64,000 nucleotides of DNA from Amorphophallus konjac (taxonomy: Eukaryota; Streptophyta; Magnoliopsida; Alismatales; Araceae): assembly GCA_022559845.1 (NCBI GenBank), contig CM040121.1:510240566-510304565 (forward strand). The letters run 5' to 3'. The translations under genes and the position numbers were made by a program. Position 1 is the stretch's first letter. Each line of letters starts with the position of its first letter. Of this stretch, positions 21,079 through 33,100 are shown one piece after another. The notes beneath the pieces were generated by a model that was not told where the DNA came from, made no database searches, and was given only the letters and a program-made list of their open reading frames with translations.

Positions 21079-23607
21079 ATGGCGGCACCTAGCACAACTC
21101 TTTTCAACTATTCTCAAAATCTTATCCCCATTTTTGATGGAGAGAATTATGATTTTTGGAGTCTCCAAATGAAGACTCTTTTCATCTCTCAAGATCTATG
21201 GGAGCTCGTTGAAGGCGGATACGAGATACCAGAGGACGGGGCAACTCTCGCATCGTGGACGTCGGCAAAGCAAAAGGAGTACAAAGAAAATAAGAAGAAA
21301 GATGCGAAGGCATTATTATTCATCCAACAAGGGGTAAGCAAATCTATCTTTCCCCGTATTATGACGTCTGCAACCTCGAAAGATGCTTGGGATCTTCTAA
21401 AGCAAGAATTTCAAGGGTCATCGAAGGTAATCTCCATCAAGTTACAATCATTATGGAGAGAGTTTGATAATATTATGATGAAAGAAAATGAAACTGTTCA
21501 AGCATTTTTTACTCGAGTTGCCGGCATCATAAAACAAATTAGAAGCTATGGGGATAAAATAGAAGAGAAGAAAATAGTTGAGAAAGTATTGAGAAGTCTT
21601 CCATTCAAGTTTGATCATATTGTTGCTGCTATTGAAGAATCCAAAGATCTATCAAAGTTTTCTATGCACGAACTAATGGGTTCTCTGGAGGCGCATGAGC
21701 AAAGAATGAATAGATTTTCTCATCAGACTATGGAGCAAGCATTTCAATCAAAGGTATCATTATCTGATAAAAGAGAAGAGTCAAAGAAGGAGAACATGGA
21801 AGGTTATTTTTCACAACATCAGTTCGGGAAAGGCAATTCAAGACAGAAGAAGTTCATGAAACAAGGTCAGGACAGAGGAAGAAGATATGAGAAAAATTAT
21901 CCAAAAGGTACGTCTACCTCCCAATGCCGAATTTGTAAAAAGTTTGGACATGTTATGGAAGATTGCAGATTTAAATGCACCAAATGTAAAAATACTAATC
22001 ATTCCCAAAGAGACTGTTATTATCAGCAGAAAAATGAAGCTAATTATTCGGAGATGGATCAACTATTTTACTCTTGCTTTACCAGTCATTCAAATTCTAG
22101 CGATATATGGTATTTGGATAGTGGCTGTAGCAATCATATGACAGGAAATAAAAGCAGCTTTGTCAAATTGGATGAAGAGATACATTCTCAAGTGAAGCTT
22201 GGAGATGGCAAGCTACATGAAGTACAAGGCAAGGGAGTGATAGCAGTGCATACAAAGGGAGGTAAGACAAAGTTTATCACAGATGTTCTTTATGTTCCTG
22301 GCCTAGCTCAAAATTTATTAAGTGTTGGACAGTTGATGCAAAAGGGTTATTCAGCCAATTTCAGAAAAGATGAATGCATCATTATTGAAGACAGAAGTCA
22401 AAAGTTAGTGGCAAAAATCAAAATGGCTCCCAACAAAGTCTTTCCGCTAAAAATGCCACTAGAAAATATGGCTCTAAAAATTGAAGGAGAAGATAGCTCT
22501 CTCATATGGCATAAGAGATTTGGCCATTTGAATTATAGAAGCCTCATATTACTAAAGAAGAAGAGAATGGTCATTGGATTGCCATATCTTAAAGAAGAAG
22601 AAAACAAAATCTGTGAAGGATGCATCTATGGAAAGATGCACAGATTACCTTTCACTAAAACATCATGGAGAGCTAAAGAGCTATTACAATTGGTACATGC
22701 TGACATTTGTGGTCCAACAAAAACTGCCTCACTTAATGGTTCACGATATTTTCTACTGTTTGTGGATGATTATAGCCGAATGATGTGGATATACTTTCTG
22801 AAGGAAAAATCAGAGGCATTTACAATGTTCTTACGATTTAAAGCATTTGCCGAGAAACAAAGTGGCAAAAAGCTCAAGGTTTTAAGGACTGATCGTGGAG
22901 GAGAGTTTACTTCAAAAGAATTTCAAGAATATTGCAGGAATGAAGGAATAAAGAAGGAGCTAACAGCAAGATATACACCTCAGCAAAATGGAGTAGCCGA
23001 GCGAAAGAACAGGACAATAGTAGAGATGGCTCAGAGCATGCTAAAAGGTATGAATCTTCCTAATAGTTTTTGGGCTGAGGCTGTACATACTGCAGTTTAC
23101 ATTTTAAACAGGTCTCCAACAAAAGCAGTTCCAAACAAAACACCATATGAGACCTGGTTTAAGAGAAAGGCCAAGGTAAGTCATTTTAGAATCTTTGGAT
23201 GCATTGCATATGGCCATATTCCTTCACAAGTTAGAGAAGAAAAATTTGACGAGAAAGGAGAAAAATATATATTCATTGGATATAGTGAGGAATCAAAGGC
23301 ATATAGATTGCTTGAGCCTAAGACAAATAAATTGGTTATTTCTAGAGATGTGATATTTGATGAAACATCGTCATGGAAATGGGAAGAAGAAGAAGAAAAA
23401 CAAGTACCAAAAATTATAGAAGAAAAAGAATTAGTAGCTCCTTCTCCTCCACAAAGTCCAAGAGAGCAAGGCGAGTCAAGTAATGACTCAAACACATCAC
23501 GACGAAAGGAACGTTCTCTCAAAGAAATATATGAAAGAAGTAATGTTGCTTATTTCTGCTATGAACCACAAAGATATGAGGAGGCAGTAAAGATGAGAAA
23601 TGGATAA
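21079..23607 (+). CDS. Copia gag-protease-integrase part of the polyprotein
   Basis: 842 codons from ATG 21079. In order: gag (DGENYDFWSLQMKTLF), two zinc knuckles (CRICKKFGHVMEDC and CTKCKNTNHSQRDC, near residues 280-315), the aspartic protease WYLDSGCSNHMTG (about residue 345), GAG-pre-integrase HHCC (HKRFGHLNY...CEGCIYGK), and the integrase DDE core (HADICGP, LRTDRGGEF, QQNGVAERKN). The frame ends in TAA at 23605 at the gag/integrase-RT linker, and RT continues in another frame six bases on: a single-base loss relative to the usual continuous copia polyprotein. The element is probably not autonomous as read, unless this is an assembly error. Confidence 0.9.
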   Translation: MAAPSTTLFNYSQNLIPIFDGENYDFWSLQMKTLFISQDLWELVEGGYEIPEDGATLASWTSAKQKEYKENKKKDAKALLFIQQGVSKSIFPRIMTSATSKDAWDLLKQEFQGSSKVISIKLQSLWREFDNIMMKENETVQAFFTRVAGIIKQIRSYGDKIEEKKIVEKVLRSLPFKFDHIVAAIEESKDLSKFSMHELMGSLEAHEQRMNRFSHQTMEQAFQSKVSLSDKREESKKENMEGYFSQHQFGKGNSRQKKFMKQGQDRGRRYEKNYPKGTSTSQCRICKKFGHVMEDCRFKCTKCKNTNHSQRDCYYQQKNEANYSEMDQLFYSCFTSHSNSSDIWYLDSGCSNHMTGNKSSFVKLDEEIHSQVKLGDGKLHEVQGKGVIAVHTKGGKTKFITDVLYVPGLAQNLLSVGQLMQKGYSANFRKDECIIIEDRSQKLVAKIKMAPNKVFPLKMPLENMALKIEGEDSSLIWHKRFGHLNYRSLILLKKKRMVIGLPYLKEEENKICEGCIYGKMHRLPFTKTSWRAKELLQLVHADICGPTKTASLNGSRYFLLFVDDYSRMMWIYFLKEKSEAFTMFLRFKAFAEKQSGKKLKVLRTDRGGEFTSKEFQEYCRNEGIKKELTARYTPQQNGVAERKNRTIVEMAQSMLKGMNLPNSFWAEAVHTAVYILNRSPTKAVPNKTPYETWFKRKAKVSHFRIFGCIAYGHIPSQVREEKFDEKGEKYIFIGYSEESKAYRLLEPKTNKLVISRDVIFDETSSWKWEEEEEKQVPKIIEEKELVAPSPPQSPREQGESSNDSNTSRRKERSLKEIYERSNVAYFCYEPQRYEEAVKMRNG

Positions 23608-23612
23608 GGGCC

Positions 23613-25085
23613 ATGGATGAAGAAATGAATATGATTGAGAAAAATCACACATGGGAGCTAGTTGAGCAGCCGAAAGATAAAGAAGTTATTGGTTTAAAAT
23701 GGATATACAAGATTAAGTATAATGAGGATGGTTCCATTCATAAATATAAAGCAAGGCTTGTAGCAAAAGGGTATTCTCAACAACCTGGTATTGACTTCAA
23801 TGAGACATTCGCACCAGTTGCAAGGATGGAAACTATACGGGTTATCTTAGCATTGGCAGCACAATTGAAATTGCCAGTATTTCAGCTTGATGTCAAATCT
23901 GCATTTCTGAATGGCAATCTTCAAGAAGAACTATATGTGGAGCAACCACAAGGCTATCAAATCAAAGGACAAGAAGACAAAGTTTATCGCCTACATAAGG
24001 CATTATATGGGTTAAAACAAGCCCCTCGAGCATGGAACAACAAGATTGATCAATATTTTCAACAAGATGGCTTTCTAAGATGTCCGAGCGAGCCCTCGTT
24101 ATATATAAAGAAGAAAGGTATGGACTTCCTAGTCCTTTGTCTATATGTTGATGATCTAATCTATTTTAGTACTAGCCATGATATGCTAGACAATTTCAAG
24201 AAGAAAATGATGAAAGAGTTTGAAATGACCGATCTCGGCATGTTGAGTTATTTTCTTGGCATTCAAGTAAAGCAAATCAAAGGAGAAATATTTCTCAGCC
24301 AAGAAAAGTATTGTGAAAATTTGTTGAAAAAATTCAATATGGCCAATTGCAAGACCGTGGCTACACCTATGGCAGCAAACACAAAGCTCTCTATACATGA
24401 TGATGCAGAGAAGATTAATACTTCAGTCTATAGAAGTTTAGTTGGTTCTCTTTTATATCTCACAAATACAAGGCCAGATATTCTTTATTCAGTAAGTGTG
24501 GTATCACGTTTTATGAATGAGCCAAACAAACTACACTTTGCAGCGGCCAAGCATATTTTGAGATATCTCCGAGGAACTACAAATTATGGCATCAAGTATG
24601 TCTCTGAAGAAAGTAATCATCTTATTGGTTACACAGACAGTGATTGGGCAGGCTCGACAGATGACCGAAAGAGTACTTCTGGATATTTATTTTGTCTTGG
24701 AACAAAGCCTATTTCATGGTCATCTAAGAAGCAACAAACAATCGCTCTATCATCAGCAGAAGCCGAATATATATCTGCTACAAGTGCCGCATGCGAAGCT
24801 GTCTGGTTAAGGAGAATATTATCACAGCTTCAACAAAATCAAGAAGAACCAACTACTATACTTTGTGATAATATGTCAGCCATCGCTATGACAAAGAATC
24901 CAGTCTTTCATGCACGGACGAAGCATATCGAGCTGCGTCATCACTATATCCGAGATTTGGTCGAAAAAGAAGAAATCATTCTGAAGTTTATAAAGACAGA
25001 AGAGCAAGTCGCCGACATCTTCACGAAGCCTTTGGCCACCGACAAGTTTATACACTTTAGAAGGAGTATGCACATTACAAATTAA
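23613..25085 (+). CDS. Copia reverse transcriptase-RNase H part
   Basis: 490 codons to TAA at 25083, one frame away from the upstream part. RT motifs: KWIYKIKYNEDGSIHKYKAR, FNETFAPVARMETIR, QLDVKSAFLNG, the catalytic YVDDLIYF, and LGMLSYFLGIQV. RNase H: GYTDSDWAGSTDDRKSTSGY, SSAEAEYISA, HIELRHHYIRD. The frame stays open to the natural stop. The upstream frame break is the only visible lesion. Lineage within copia is not assigned. Confidence 0.9.
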   Translation: MDEEMNMIEKNHTWELVEQPKDKEVIGLKWIYKIKYNEDGSIHKYKARLVAKGYSQQPGIDFNETFAPVARMETIRVILALAAQLKLPVFQLDVKSAFLNGNLQEELYVEQPQGYQIKGQEDKVYRLHKALYGLKQAPRAWNNKIDQYFQQDGFLRCPSEPSLYIKKKGMDFLVLCLYVDDLIYFSTSHDMLDNFKKKMMKEFEMTDLGMLSYFLGIQVKQIKGEIFLSQEKYCENLLKKFNMANCKTVATPMAANTKLSIHDDAEKINTSVYRSLVGSLLYLTNTRPDILYSVSVVSRFMNEPNKLHFAAAKHILRYLRGTTNYGIKYVSEESNHLIGYTDSDWAGSTDDRKSTSGYLFCLGTKPISWSSKKQQTIALSSAEAEYISATSAACEAVWLRRILSQLQQNQEEPTTILCDNMSAIAMTKNPVFHARTKHIELRHHYIRDLVEKEEIILKFIKTEEQVADIFTKPLATDKFIHFRRSMHITN

Positions 25086-25091
25086 GAGGGG

Positions 25092-25553
25092 TGTTAAAAT
25101 AATAATTTGAATGTGCTGGACTTCTCTAGAAGCATGAAGAAAACTCCAAAATATTATGGAAGAAAGATGAAGGCATAGAAGGTTCTAGAATGCCATTAAA
25201 AAGATAGAACTCCAGAAACACTTATCTAGAGAGAAGATGAGAGAAGAATGCTCTAGAATGACGGTGCCTAAGAAGTATCTAGAAAGAGCTCCATACCTCT
25301 TATGGAGTCTATAAATACCACTACCTAGGCACCCTTGTGGGATCCAAGAGAGATCGAAGAGATCCAAGTAGAAGTAGAAGTGAGCCAAAGAGCCTCACTC
25401 CATTCCATCAACCTTCCAAGCATTTTACCAAGCCATTCCATCTTCCATCTCCCCTTCTACATTGTACAAGATCTTTTGTACTTGTACTATTTCTTCAATA
25501 AAATTATTACTTTCTTCACCTTTTGTGCCCATCTCACTTCCGCTGCTCCAACA
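25092..25553 (+). repeat. 3' LTR of the copia element
   Basis: 462 bp; AAGAGGGG (25084-25091) just before it is the polypurine tract. Differs from the 5' LTR by single changes near the poly-A stretch, in GAATGCTCTAG and CCTCTTATGG, and by one G in GTGGGATCC. Confidence 0.95.
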
Positions 25554-26895
25554 CTGCTTATGATTCTTGTTCGATTTTGATGGACCAATATGTAAAGAAT
25601 GTGTCTTTCCGTCTTCTTTTGGGAGTTTTGTCGAAAAAAGATGATTTTTGGAGGTGCCTCTCTGCAAGTTTTATATATTTATTTATTTGTGCATTGGTCT
25701 GGAGCGTATCTTGTTAGTTGGATTTGTGAGGGGACTGGGATGTAAAGATGTTTTTTCTATTATTACCTCATTTTATCTTCTTAAATGGAAAATGAGATCG
25801 TATTGGCACTTGAAATCACCTCTAAATAAATTGCATTGAAATGCAAAAGATCAATTCTGAATGGACATTGTACTTATTTTTTAAAAGGTTTCCTTTCACT
25901 GTTAAATTCAAACTACAATATGCTTATTTCCTGGGCGGTTGTGTAGTTTCTGGAACAGTGTCTGATAGCATCACAGGAGTTTGGAGGATTGATGATATTG
26001 ACCGCAGTTTCTCCACTCAGCCCTTTCGAATCAGATATCCTACGAAGGAGATGTTCCTCTTTCTGTGATGGTGTCTTTTAACTTTGCTGTTGAAAAGGAT
26101 GAGGTACATACCCTGCTCTCTGGGTAACACATGAAATATTCTATACACGTATGTACTACTCTTATCATTTATTTTCTTTTATTTATTTTGTTATAGATAT
26201 TTTTTTATTGACTGGATTTAAAAGTACAAGAGTGTAGTTCATTATATTTTCTGTTTTAAGCTCTCTATCTTATTTTTGGCAGAGGTGATTTCCCATCAGC
26301 ATAACTGATTCATTTTAATTTTCCAACTTTCAGATCCTATCAACACCTGGGGTGATATTGAGGCTTGGCCTCATGTATGCTCCTATATTAGAGAATGGGT
26401 AAGTGCGATTAAAAGTAGTTCTAAGTGTTTCTTATTTAATCAGCACAACTGAATTTCCTTATCTTTACATATGCACAATTTTTATAGTACACGTAGGTAC
26501 TTCCTTCAGTATCTCATGTTAACTCCTTTTGTTGCAGTTTTGACATGCTCACCTCTCTTGATGTGGTTCCCGCTGCAGTGCATGAATTCCTCATACCAGC
26601 TCCTAAAGCTCTCCTTGGTTTGCATTCATATTGTCCTGTCCATTTTGACTCTTTCCATGCCGTTCTCATTGATATATGCATACACCTGCATTGTCCTTCT
26701 GAAAGCTGTTGGCCACTCACCTTCACGGAAGGTACCAAGGTTTGTGACAACTCCAGTTTTCATTGTGAGACATGGTTCTATCTTTTAGACATGTTTTGCT
26801 AATAACCATCTAACGAAACTTGGGAAATTGCAGCATTTCTCAAGCAGATGAAGCTGTTGCTGATGAACAGTGGGATGGACAAGACCAAGTAGGTG
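25554..26895 (+). pseudogene. Fragment of a FAM135-like (DUF3657/DUF676 esterase) gene
   Basis: Exon-like pieces run in order with introns between: about 25940-26104 (GVWRIDDIDRSFSTQPFRIR, then VMVSFNFAVEKDE after a frame change), 26338-26400 (STPGVILRLGLMYAPILENG, before GTAAGT), 26538-26740 (LTSLDVVPAAVHEFLIPAPK, GLHSYCPVHFDSFHAVLID, later KAVGHSPSRKVPR in a shifted frame) and about 26832-26890 (SISQADEAVADEQWDGQDQ). These match my memory of the N-terminal region of plant FAM135-like putative serine esterases. The C-terminal lipase domain is missing and frames are broken. It lies within the presumed extent of CACTA-2, so capture is likely, though a decayed host gene is possible. Confidence 0.65.
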
Positions 26896-27216
26896 ATGCC
26901 CTTGAGGTTTCCTGTTCTTGACCATATGACTATATTTGAGAATGCCTGTGCAACTAATAATCATTATATTTTTATGTCTTTTATGGCAGCTGTCTTTGAA
27001 AGTTGCATACATAGTTATGTGGGCAGTGTAGGCATCTGGCATCTAGACAATGCATTAAAAGTCATTGCTCACCTTGACTTTCTTATTATTATAATTTTTA
27101 GTTGGAGAAAATGTACATGCAAAAAAATTGCAACATAGTCATGGTACATAAGGCAAATTAAAAATATAGCAATGGCAGACTGGCTTACAGATATGTGTTC
27201 ATATATATGTAAGTGA
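26896..27216. other. Non-coding flank
   Basis: AT-rich, no gene, repeat or terminus recognised. No right end of CACTA-2 is visible before CACTA-3 begins. Confidence 0.5.
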
Positions 27217-27430
27217 CTATGGGTGTAGAAGTGAAATAAGGTGAACCTTGAGAGGATGCATATCATCATCTTCATAAAGCCTTGTCCAGTGTGATTGAAA
27301 TGCTGGGCATGCTACTATTTTACCAGGCCATTTGGTCTGGCATGGCTGCTTAGTATCACACTTGAAGAGCAAAATTCTCATCTCTCCATAGTAATTCAAT
27401 TCTACAATTTCATCGATGAACCCACTACAA
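27217..27430 (-). pseudogene. DUF4216-like transposase fragment, minus strand
   Basis: The minus-strand frame reads SGFIDEIVELNYYGEMRILL then FKCDT, close to the DUF4216 block found after tnp2 in CACTA transposases (YG.I.EI.EL.Y...V.LFKCDW). It is interrupted by the start of CACTA-3 and is oriented opposite to CACTA-3's own transposase, so it derives from another element. Confidence 0.5.
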
Positions 27431-27612
27431 GAAAAAATAGTATTAGCGACGGAATTTTTCGACGAATTTATTTCCGTCGGAATATCCGTCGGAATTTCGG
27501 ACGGATTAAATTTCGTCGAAAATTGCATCGGTATTTCAGACAGATAAGTATATGTCGAAAAATCTGTCAGAATTTTCGACGGATATTCGGATAGAAATAA
27601 ATCCATCGGAAC
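27423..27612 (+). repeat. Left terminus and subterminal repeats of CACTA-3
   Basis: The terminal CACTACAAGAAAA is followed by at least eight copies of a CGACGGAAT / ATTTCCGTCGG-type word in both orientations. These differ from the ACGTAGG words of CACTA-1 and CACTA-2, so CACTA-3 is a separate family. Confidence 0.85.
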
Positions 27613-27959
27613 ATTATTAGAAACTTTATTTAGATTAAAAATTAATTTTTTTCTCACTCACTCACTCACACACTCCTCTCTCTCTCTCTCTCTCTCTCTC
27701 GTGACCACCGGAGACGATCCCCACCATCCTGCTGCCCCATACGCCGCCGCCAGCCTATGCGCTGCCACCACGTCCGCCACCCCCATTGCGGCGTCCACCG
27801 TTGTCGCTGCTACAGCGTCTGCCCTCCACCGATCCCAGGCCACGTCCGTCGCCGCTCCTCATCCCACCGTGCCTCCACCATCGCCATTGATGTGTCCGCC
27901 GTTCTGTCACTGGTAATTCCCCCTACCCTCTCTCTGTTGTTGTTGTTCTTTTTTTAGGT

Positions 27960-28850
27960 TGGGGATCATCAGGGAGGGCGGGGGTTATGGCCGATCCGGG
28001 AGGGGGAGGGGTTCCAGCAGGGGGTTTTGGGGTAGGAGGGTTCAGGAGGGGGCCAGGGGGTGCTCTGGCAGAGGGCGGTTTAGGTAGGGGGGATCCGGCA
28101 GGGGGTCAGGGGTGGGGGTTGTTGGCTGGGAGGGTGGGGCGGGGGAGTATGGGGGAGGAGGGTTCAGGTGAGTCCGGCGGGGGGGGGGGGGGGGGGGATG
28201 CTCCAGGTGTGGGGGGTTCAAGGAGGGGGGCTCCAGTAGGGTGCCCGGGAAGGGCGCAGCTGGCTGGGAGGGTGGGGGGTTTTGGCAGGGGGGAGTGGGG
28301 GGTTCAGGGAGGGGGGCTCCGGGAGGGGGTCCGGTCCAGGGTGGGGGGTCTGGAGGAGGGTTCAGGTGGGGCTGCTCTGGAGTGGGGATTTTAGGGAGGG
28401 GGGCTCCGAAGGGAGTCCGGGGTGGGGGCTACTGGATGGGAGGGTGGGGGGGTTCCGGTGGGGGTGGAGTCCAGGGGAGGAGGGTTCAGGCAGGTCCGAG
28501 GGGGGGCTGCTCTGGGAGTGGGGGGGTTCAGAGTGGGGGGATTTGGCAGGGGATCCGAGGTGGGGGATGATCGCAGGGAGTCCAGGGGAGGAGAGTTCAG
28601 GCGGGTCTAGGGGGCCTACTCCACGAGTGGGGGGTTCAGGGAGGGGTGCTACAAGCGGTCTGGGATGGGGCTGCTGGCTAGGAGGGTGGGGGGCCGCGAG
28701 CTCGCTAGAGGGGGAAAGGGGGTAGGGAGGGGTTGGGAGGACTTCTGGCCGAAGGGTGGGGGTGCGGGTGGGGCGGCAAGATCGCCGGAGCGACTCCGGT
28801 GGGTGGTGGGGGTCAGTGGGAAGAGGCTGGGGGGGTCCGGTAAGATGACG
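27960..28850 (+). repeat. G-rich low-complexity tract with strong strand asymmetry
   Basis: About 0.9 kb in which the plus strand is dominated by G runs (GGGGG repeated; one run at about 28180 exceeds 15 G) with degenerate units such as GGGGGTTCAGGNAGGGGG and GGGAGGGTGGGG. A smaller G-rich patch lies at 29220-29285. Several frames are open simply because stops need A and T; none looks like protein. The tract lies in the leader or first intron region of CACTA-3. Confidence 0.85.
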
Positions 28851-30106
28851 TCGGCAGCCATCACGATGGGGATCATTCTCGTTGACACACGAAGATGTGG
28901 GAAGAGTGATAAGTATATTTCATTTCGTTATTTATTCATCAAGACTTTCTTTGATAACGGGTTAAATTAGAATAAGATATTTTAACTGAAGTCGGGTGGG
29001 CTATTCTTCTTTGATATTTTTTTTCTTAATCGGAGTCGGATAGAGTTAAATTGGATTAACTCATTCTTAAAAAATAGATGAAATAAGTTAATCAATCTTG
29101 ATTAAGATTAGGGGTCAAGTGGGTCACCCTGGGTAGATCATCCATGAAATTGAGATGATGTCGGCTTGGGACGGTTCATTACTAAGTATATTTTAACCCC
29201 AAAATTAGTAAGAAAATTGGAGAGGGGAGGGGAGGGTGGGGGAGTCGGTGGGGGACGGGAGGGTGAGGAGGGGAGGGTGGGGGGTCGACCCATTTATATA
29301 TATATATATATATCTTTTATTTATATCTATTTTGTTACCATCATGACTCTTTTTTTTACTTTCTCTCTTCTTTCTTACCCTTTACGTTATTTTGCTTTGA
29401 TGTTCTTCATTTGAATATTTTTTTAAATTAGATGTTGTTTAATTCGATATATGTATAATGATAAGTGAGATGTTATTTAATTTTATGTTATATAATTACA
29501 TGGGATATTCCCTGTGAGCTAAGGTGCGTGGGTGTGACCTAACATTACACGCACCTCAGGAGAGCGTGTTAAACCCATGTCAATGAACCTTCCCGTTCAA
29601 GACTTTGGGATTGATGTGTATGTTCTCATTTTTTTTACGAGAATGTATATATCTATCTCAAAGTCTTGAATTGTCCCGTTTGGACAGTCTGTGAATATTT
29701 GATCGCACTTAGGTAGTCATTTACTATATGTGTTTGTATGGTTTATTGAGAATTTTGATTGCGTCTTCTCACTCTTCTCTGATATACATTTATTGATTTT
29801 GAGTATTTTCTTAACCACTTACTAGTAAGTGTTTAAGAAACTTTCTTAATCAATAAATATTTTTAGTTTATCGGAGAAGTGTGGGGAGATGCTGTCGAAA
29901 TTTTCAGCAAATCGTACAACACATATAGTAAGTGATTGTACAATCAAACCTTCATGGATGGGTTAAAAAGTGATAATCTAAATAATAGTCCTCTTCCATC
30001 TACAAACGATCTATGACGAATGATGTAAGGAAAGGGTCGGGGTTATTTTCAATATTCATTATTTCAAAGTTATTTGTGTATTAACATTTAGTGGATGTAG
30101 GTAAAA
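28851..30106. other. CACTA-3 spacer between the G-rich tract and transposase
   Basis: AT-rich. A TATATATATATA tract lies at about 29297. No gene is recognised. Confidence 0.5.
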
Positions 30107-33100
30107 TGATGACAGATCATTCATAGATGTATCGTAGAATAGTTGACCGGGAGGTGTCTATTGAGTTTTAGCATGGAGTTGAGACTTTCATTCATTTTGC
30201 ATTGGGGAATCCAAATGCAGCAATAGACCGCGACGGTCACATCTGGTGCCCTTGTTCAGGTTGTAAAAACTTGAGGTGACGTTCACCATGGGATGTGCAG
30301 CATCATTTGTACAACAAAGGGTTTGTGGACTGTTATATGAATTGGACATGTCATGGTGAGGATGTCTTGCCGTATGAGCCCGACAATGTTGCAGGCACAA
30401 GTGGATACATGGATATGGTTATGGATGTTGATGGTCCTAGTTTTAATATTCATGAGGAACATGCATACATGGAAGAAGCTCTAAATAAGACAGTCGAAAG
30501 ATTTTATCAACTACTTAGGGATGTCGATGAGCCGCTGTGGGATGGTTATGAAAAGCACACTCGGTTGTCTGCGGGATCACAGTTGTTGAACTTGAAATCT
30601 GAATTTCACATCAGTGAGACTTATTTTGACCGTCTCTTCCTCTTGATCAAGAGTATGTTACCTCAAGATGAAAAGTTGCTTGAAAGTTTTTATCGTGCAA
30701 AAAAGATGGTCAATGAGCTAGGGCTTGGATATGTGAAAATAGATACATGCCCGAACCACTGTATGTTATATTACAAAGAGGATGCAGGTAAGACATCATG
30801 TTCTATTTGTCATCATGACTGATTCAAACCTGAGAGAGGGGACAATTCAAAGCAAAAAGATGTACCGTACAATGCATTGTGATACTTCCCTCTTATGCCT
30901 AGACTGCAGCGGCTGTATATGTCCTCAAAGACGGCTCGACATATGACATGGCACATTGACAAAGTAAGCCGTGCCAATGATATAATCAGTCATCCTGTCG
31001 ATGGCGAAGGTTGGACTCACTTAAGTCGTACTCATTATGCTTTCTCAAGGGAGCCACGTAATGTTAGGTTGGATTTATGCACAGATGGTTTTAATCCATT
31101 CGACGGTTCAGTGGCATCTTACTCTTGTTGGCCGGTGTTCATGACACCGTACAACCTTCTGCTGGACATGTGCATGAAGCGAGAAAATCTATTTTTTTCC
31201 TTAGTAATTTCTGGTCCAAAAGGTCTCGGAAAAAATTTGGACATATATCTCAGGCCGTTGATTGATGAACTCAAATATTTTATGGACTGATGGAGTTGTT
31301 ACTTATGATGCATGTACGAAGAAAAATTTTATTATGAAGGTTGCACTGATGTTGACAATAAGTGACTTCCCTACATATGTAATGCTATCTGGTTAGAGTA
31401 CATATGGGAGGTTAGCATGTCCTTACTGTATGGAAGATACTAAATCAGTTGTATTGAAACATGGTGGGAAAGCATGCTGGTTTGATTACCATCGGTGGTT
31501 TCTACCAAGTGACCATCCTTTTCGAAGGTAAAAGGACTCATTTCAAAAAAATACTATTGAAATGGATGAAGCAGACTTACAACGGGTGTCTGGTCGACAT
31601 ATGGCGGCACAAGTGTAAAAATTACCAAATGTAGTACAACTGTCTGGTAGTACACGACAACTCTCTAGATTGGAAAGGATCACAACTAGAACAAGAAAAG
31701 TATTTTCTGGGAATTACCTTATTGGTCAACTCTTCTTGTACGACACAATCTGGATGTCATGCATATCGAGAAGAATATTTTTGATAATGTGTTCAATACA
31801 ATCATGAACATAAAAGGTAAAACAAAGGACAACGCCAAAGCGCGTATAGACTTAAAGATGCTTTGTAAACGTCTAGAACCGAAACTACAGAATGTAAATG
31901 GAAAAATTATGCAGCCTAAAGTAACTTATGTGCTTAATGATACATAGTTCAAGGAAGTGTGCCAGTGGTTGAAACAGTTGAGATTCCCATATGGATATGT
32001 GTCTGACATAGCCCGTTATGTGAATGTTAATGAGGGGAAAATATATGGATTGAAAAGTCACGATTGTGTTCATGGAGAGGCTGGTGCCCATTGCATTCCG
32101 TGACTTGTTGCCAAAGCCTGTATGGGGAGCACTGACCGAGCTGAGTCAATTTTTCAAGATTTTATGTGCATCAGAACTTAGACTTCGGGATGTACAAACT
32201 ATCAAAGAAAATGTGGTCACGACTATTTGCAAGCTAGAGAAGATATTTCCTCCGGCATTCTTTGATTCAATGGAGCACCTGATTATCCATTTGCCATACG
32301 AGGCTATAGTCAAGGCTAGTACAATTTTGATGAATGTATCCATTTGAGAGGTATGTGAGAATTTTTTTTTCACATGGTCGCTACATGTGCACGATATGTA
32401 TGTCATTGCCATCTGAATTGTTGTTCTAGGTACATGCATGAATTAAAAATGAAAAAAGTTTGAATATCTGGTTCGATTGCTGAGGCATATATTATTGAAG
32501 AAATTTCAAACTTTTTTTCCATGTACTTTGAGCCAGAGATTCAAACTCGTCATACTCGACCTCCACGTAATGATGATGGGGGAGTTGTTGAGTTGTCCGA
32601 TCGACTCTCTATATTTAAGCATCCTGAATGTGTGTTCAGACGTTGCTTGACTTGTACGTTCAAAGATAGAGAGTTGTACACCACAGAGATATATATTCTT
32701 TAGAATTGTATTGAGATTGAACCTTATGTTGAGTAAGTTCTTAACTCACATTTCCAGCAAGGTCATAAGTTTTTTATCCTTCTTCTACAGTTCATTTAAG
32801 GTAGTAGTGTATTCATATTGCAGATAATTTGATTCATAATTAGCACAAAAATGTCCAAATATCCAGGACGTGGATGTTGAAAAAGAATGGGAGAAGTTTT
32901 TTACCAGATGGCTGAGATATCGAGTTAGTGTCGATCGTTGAATATATATGTTTCTATTTACTTCTGTTGAGGTAATTGTTAATATTTTAACTACTCTGGT
33001 TTACATATAGGTTGAACAGAGTTTTATCACTGATGAAAGAGTATAGGAGATAAGTTATGGCCTCTCGAAAGTTGCACATGCCTATCCATGATATATTGTG

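Larger units (their letters stand above)
20571..25553 (+). mobile_element. Ty1/copia LTR retrotransposon, nearly intact
   Basis: Complete element: 5' LTR, tRNA-iMet-type primer-binding site, gag-pol, polypurine tract, 3' LTR, flanked by the 5-bp target duplication CTGCT (20566-20570 and 25554-25558). By eye the LTRs differ at about four positions plus one indel in roughly 463 bp, so insertion was recent. It sits inside CACTA-2. Confidence 0.95.

Noticed and set aside
27987..28725. Gly/Arg-rich proteins in the G-run tract
   Set aside because: Several overlapping frames are open only because the sequence lacks A and T; no domain and no splice context.
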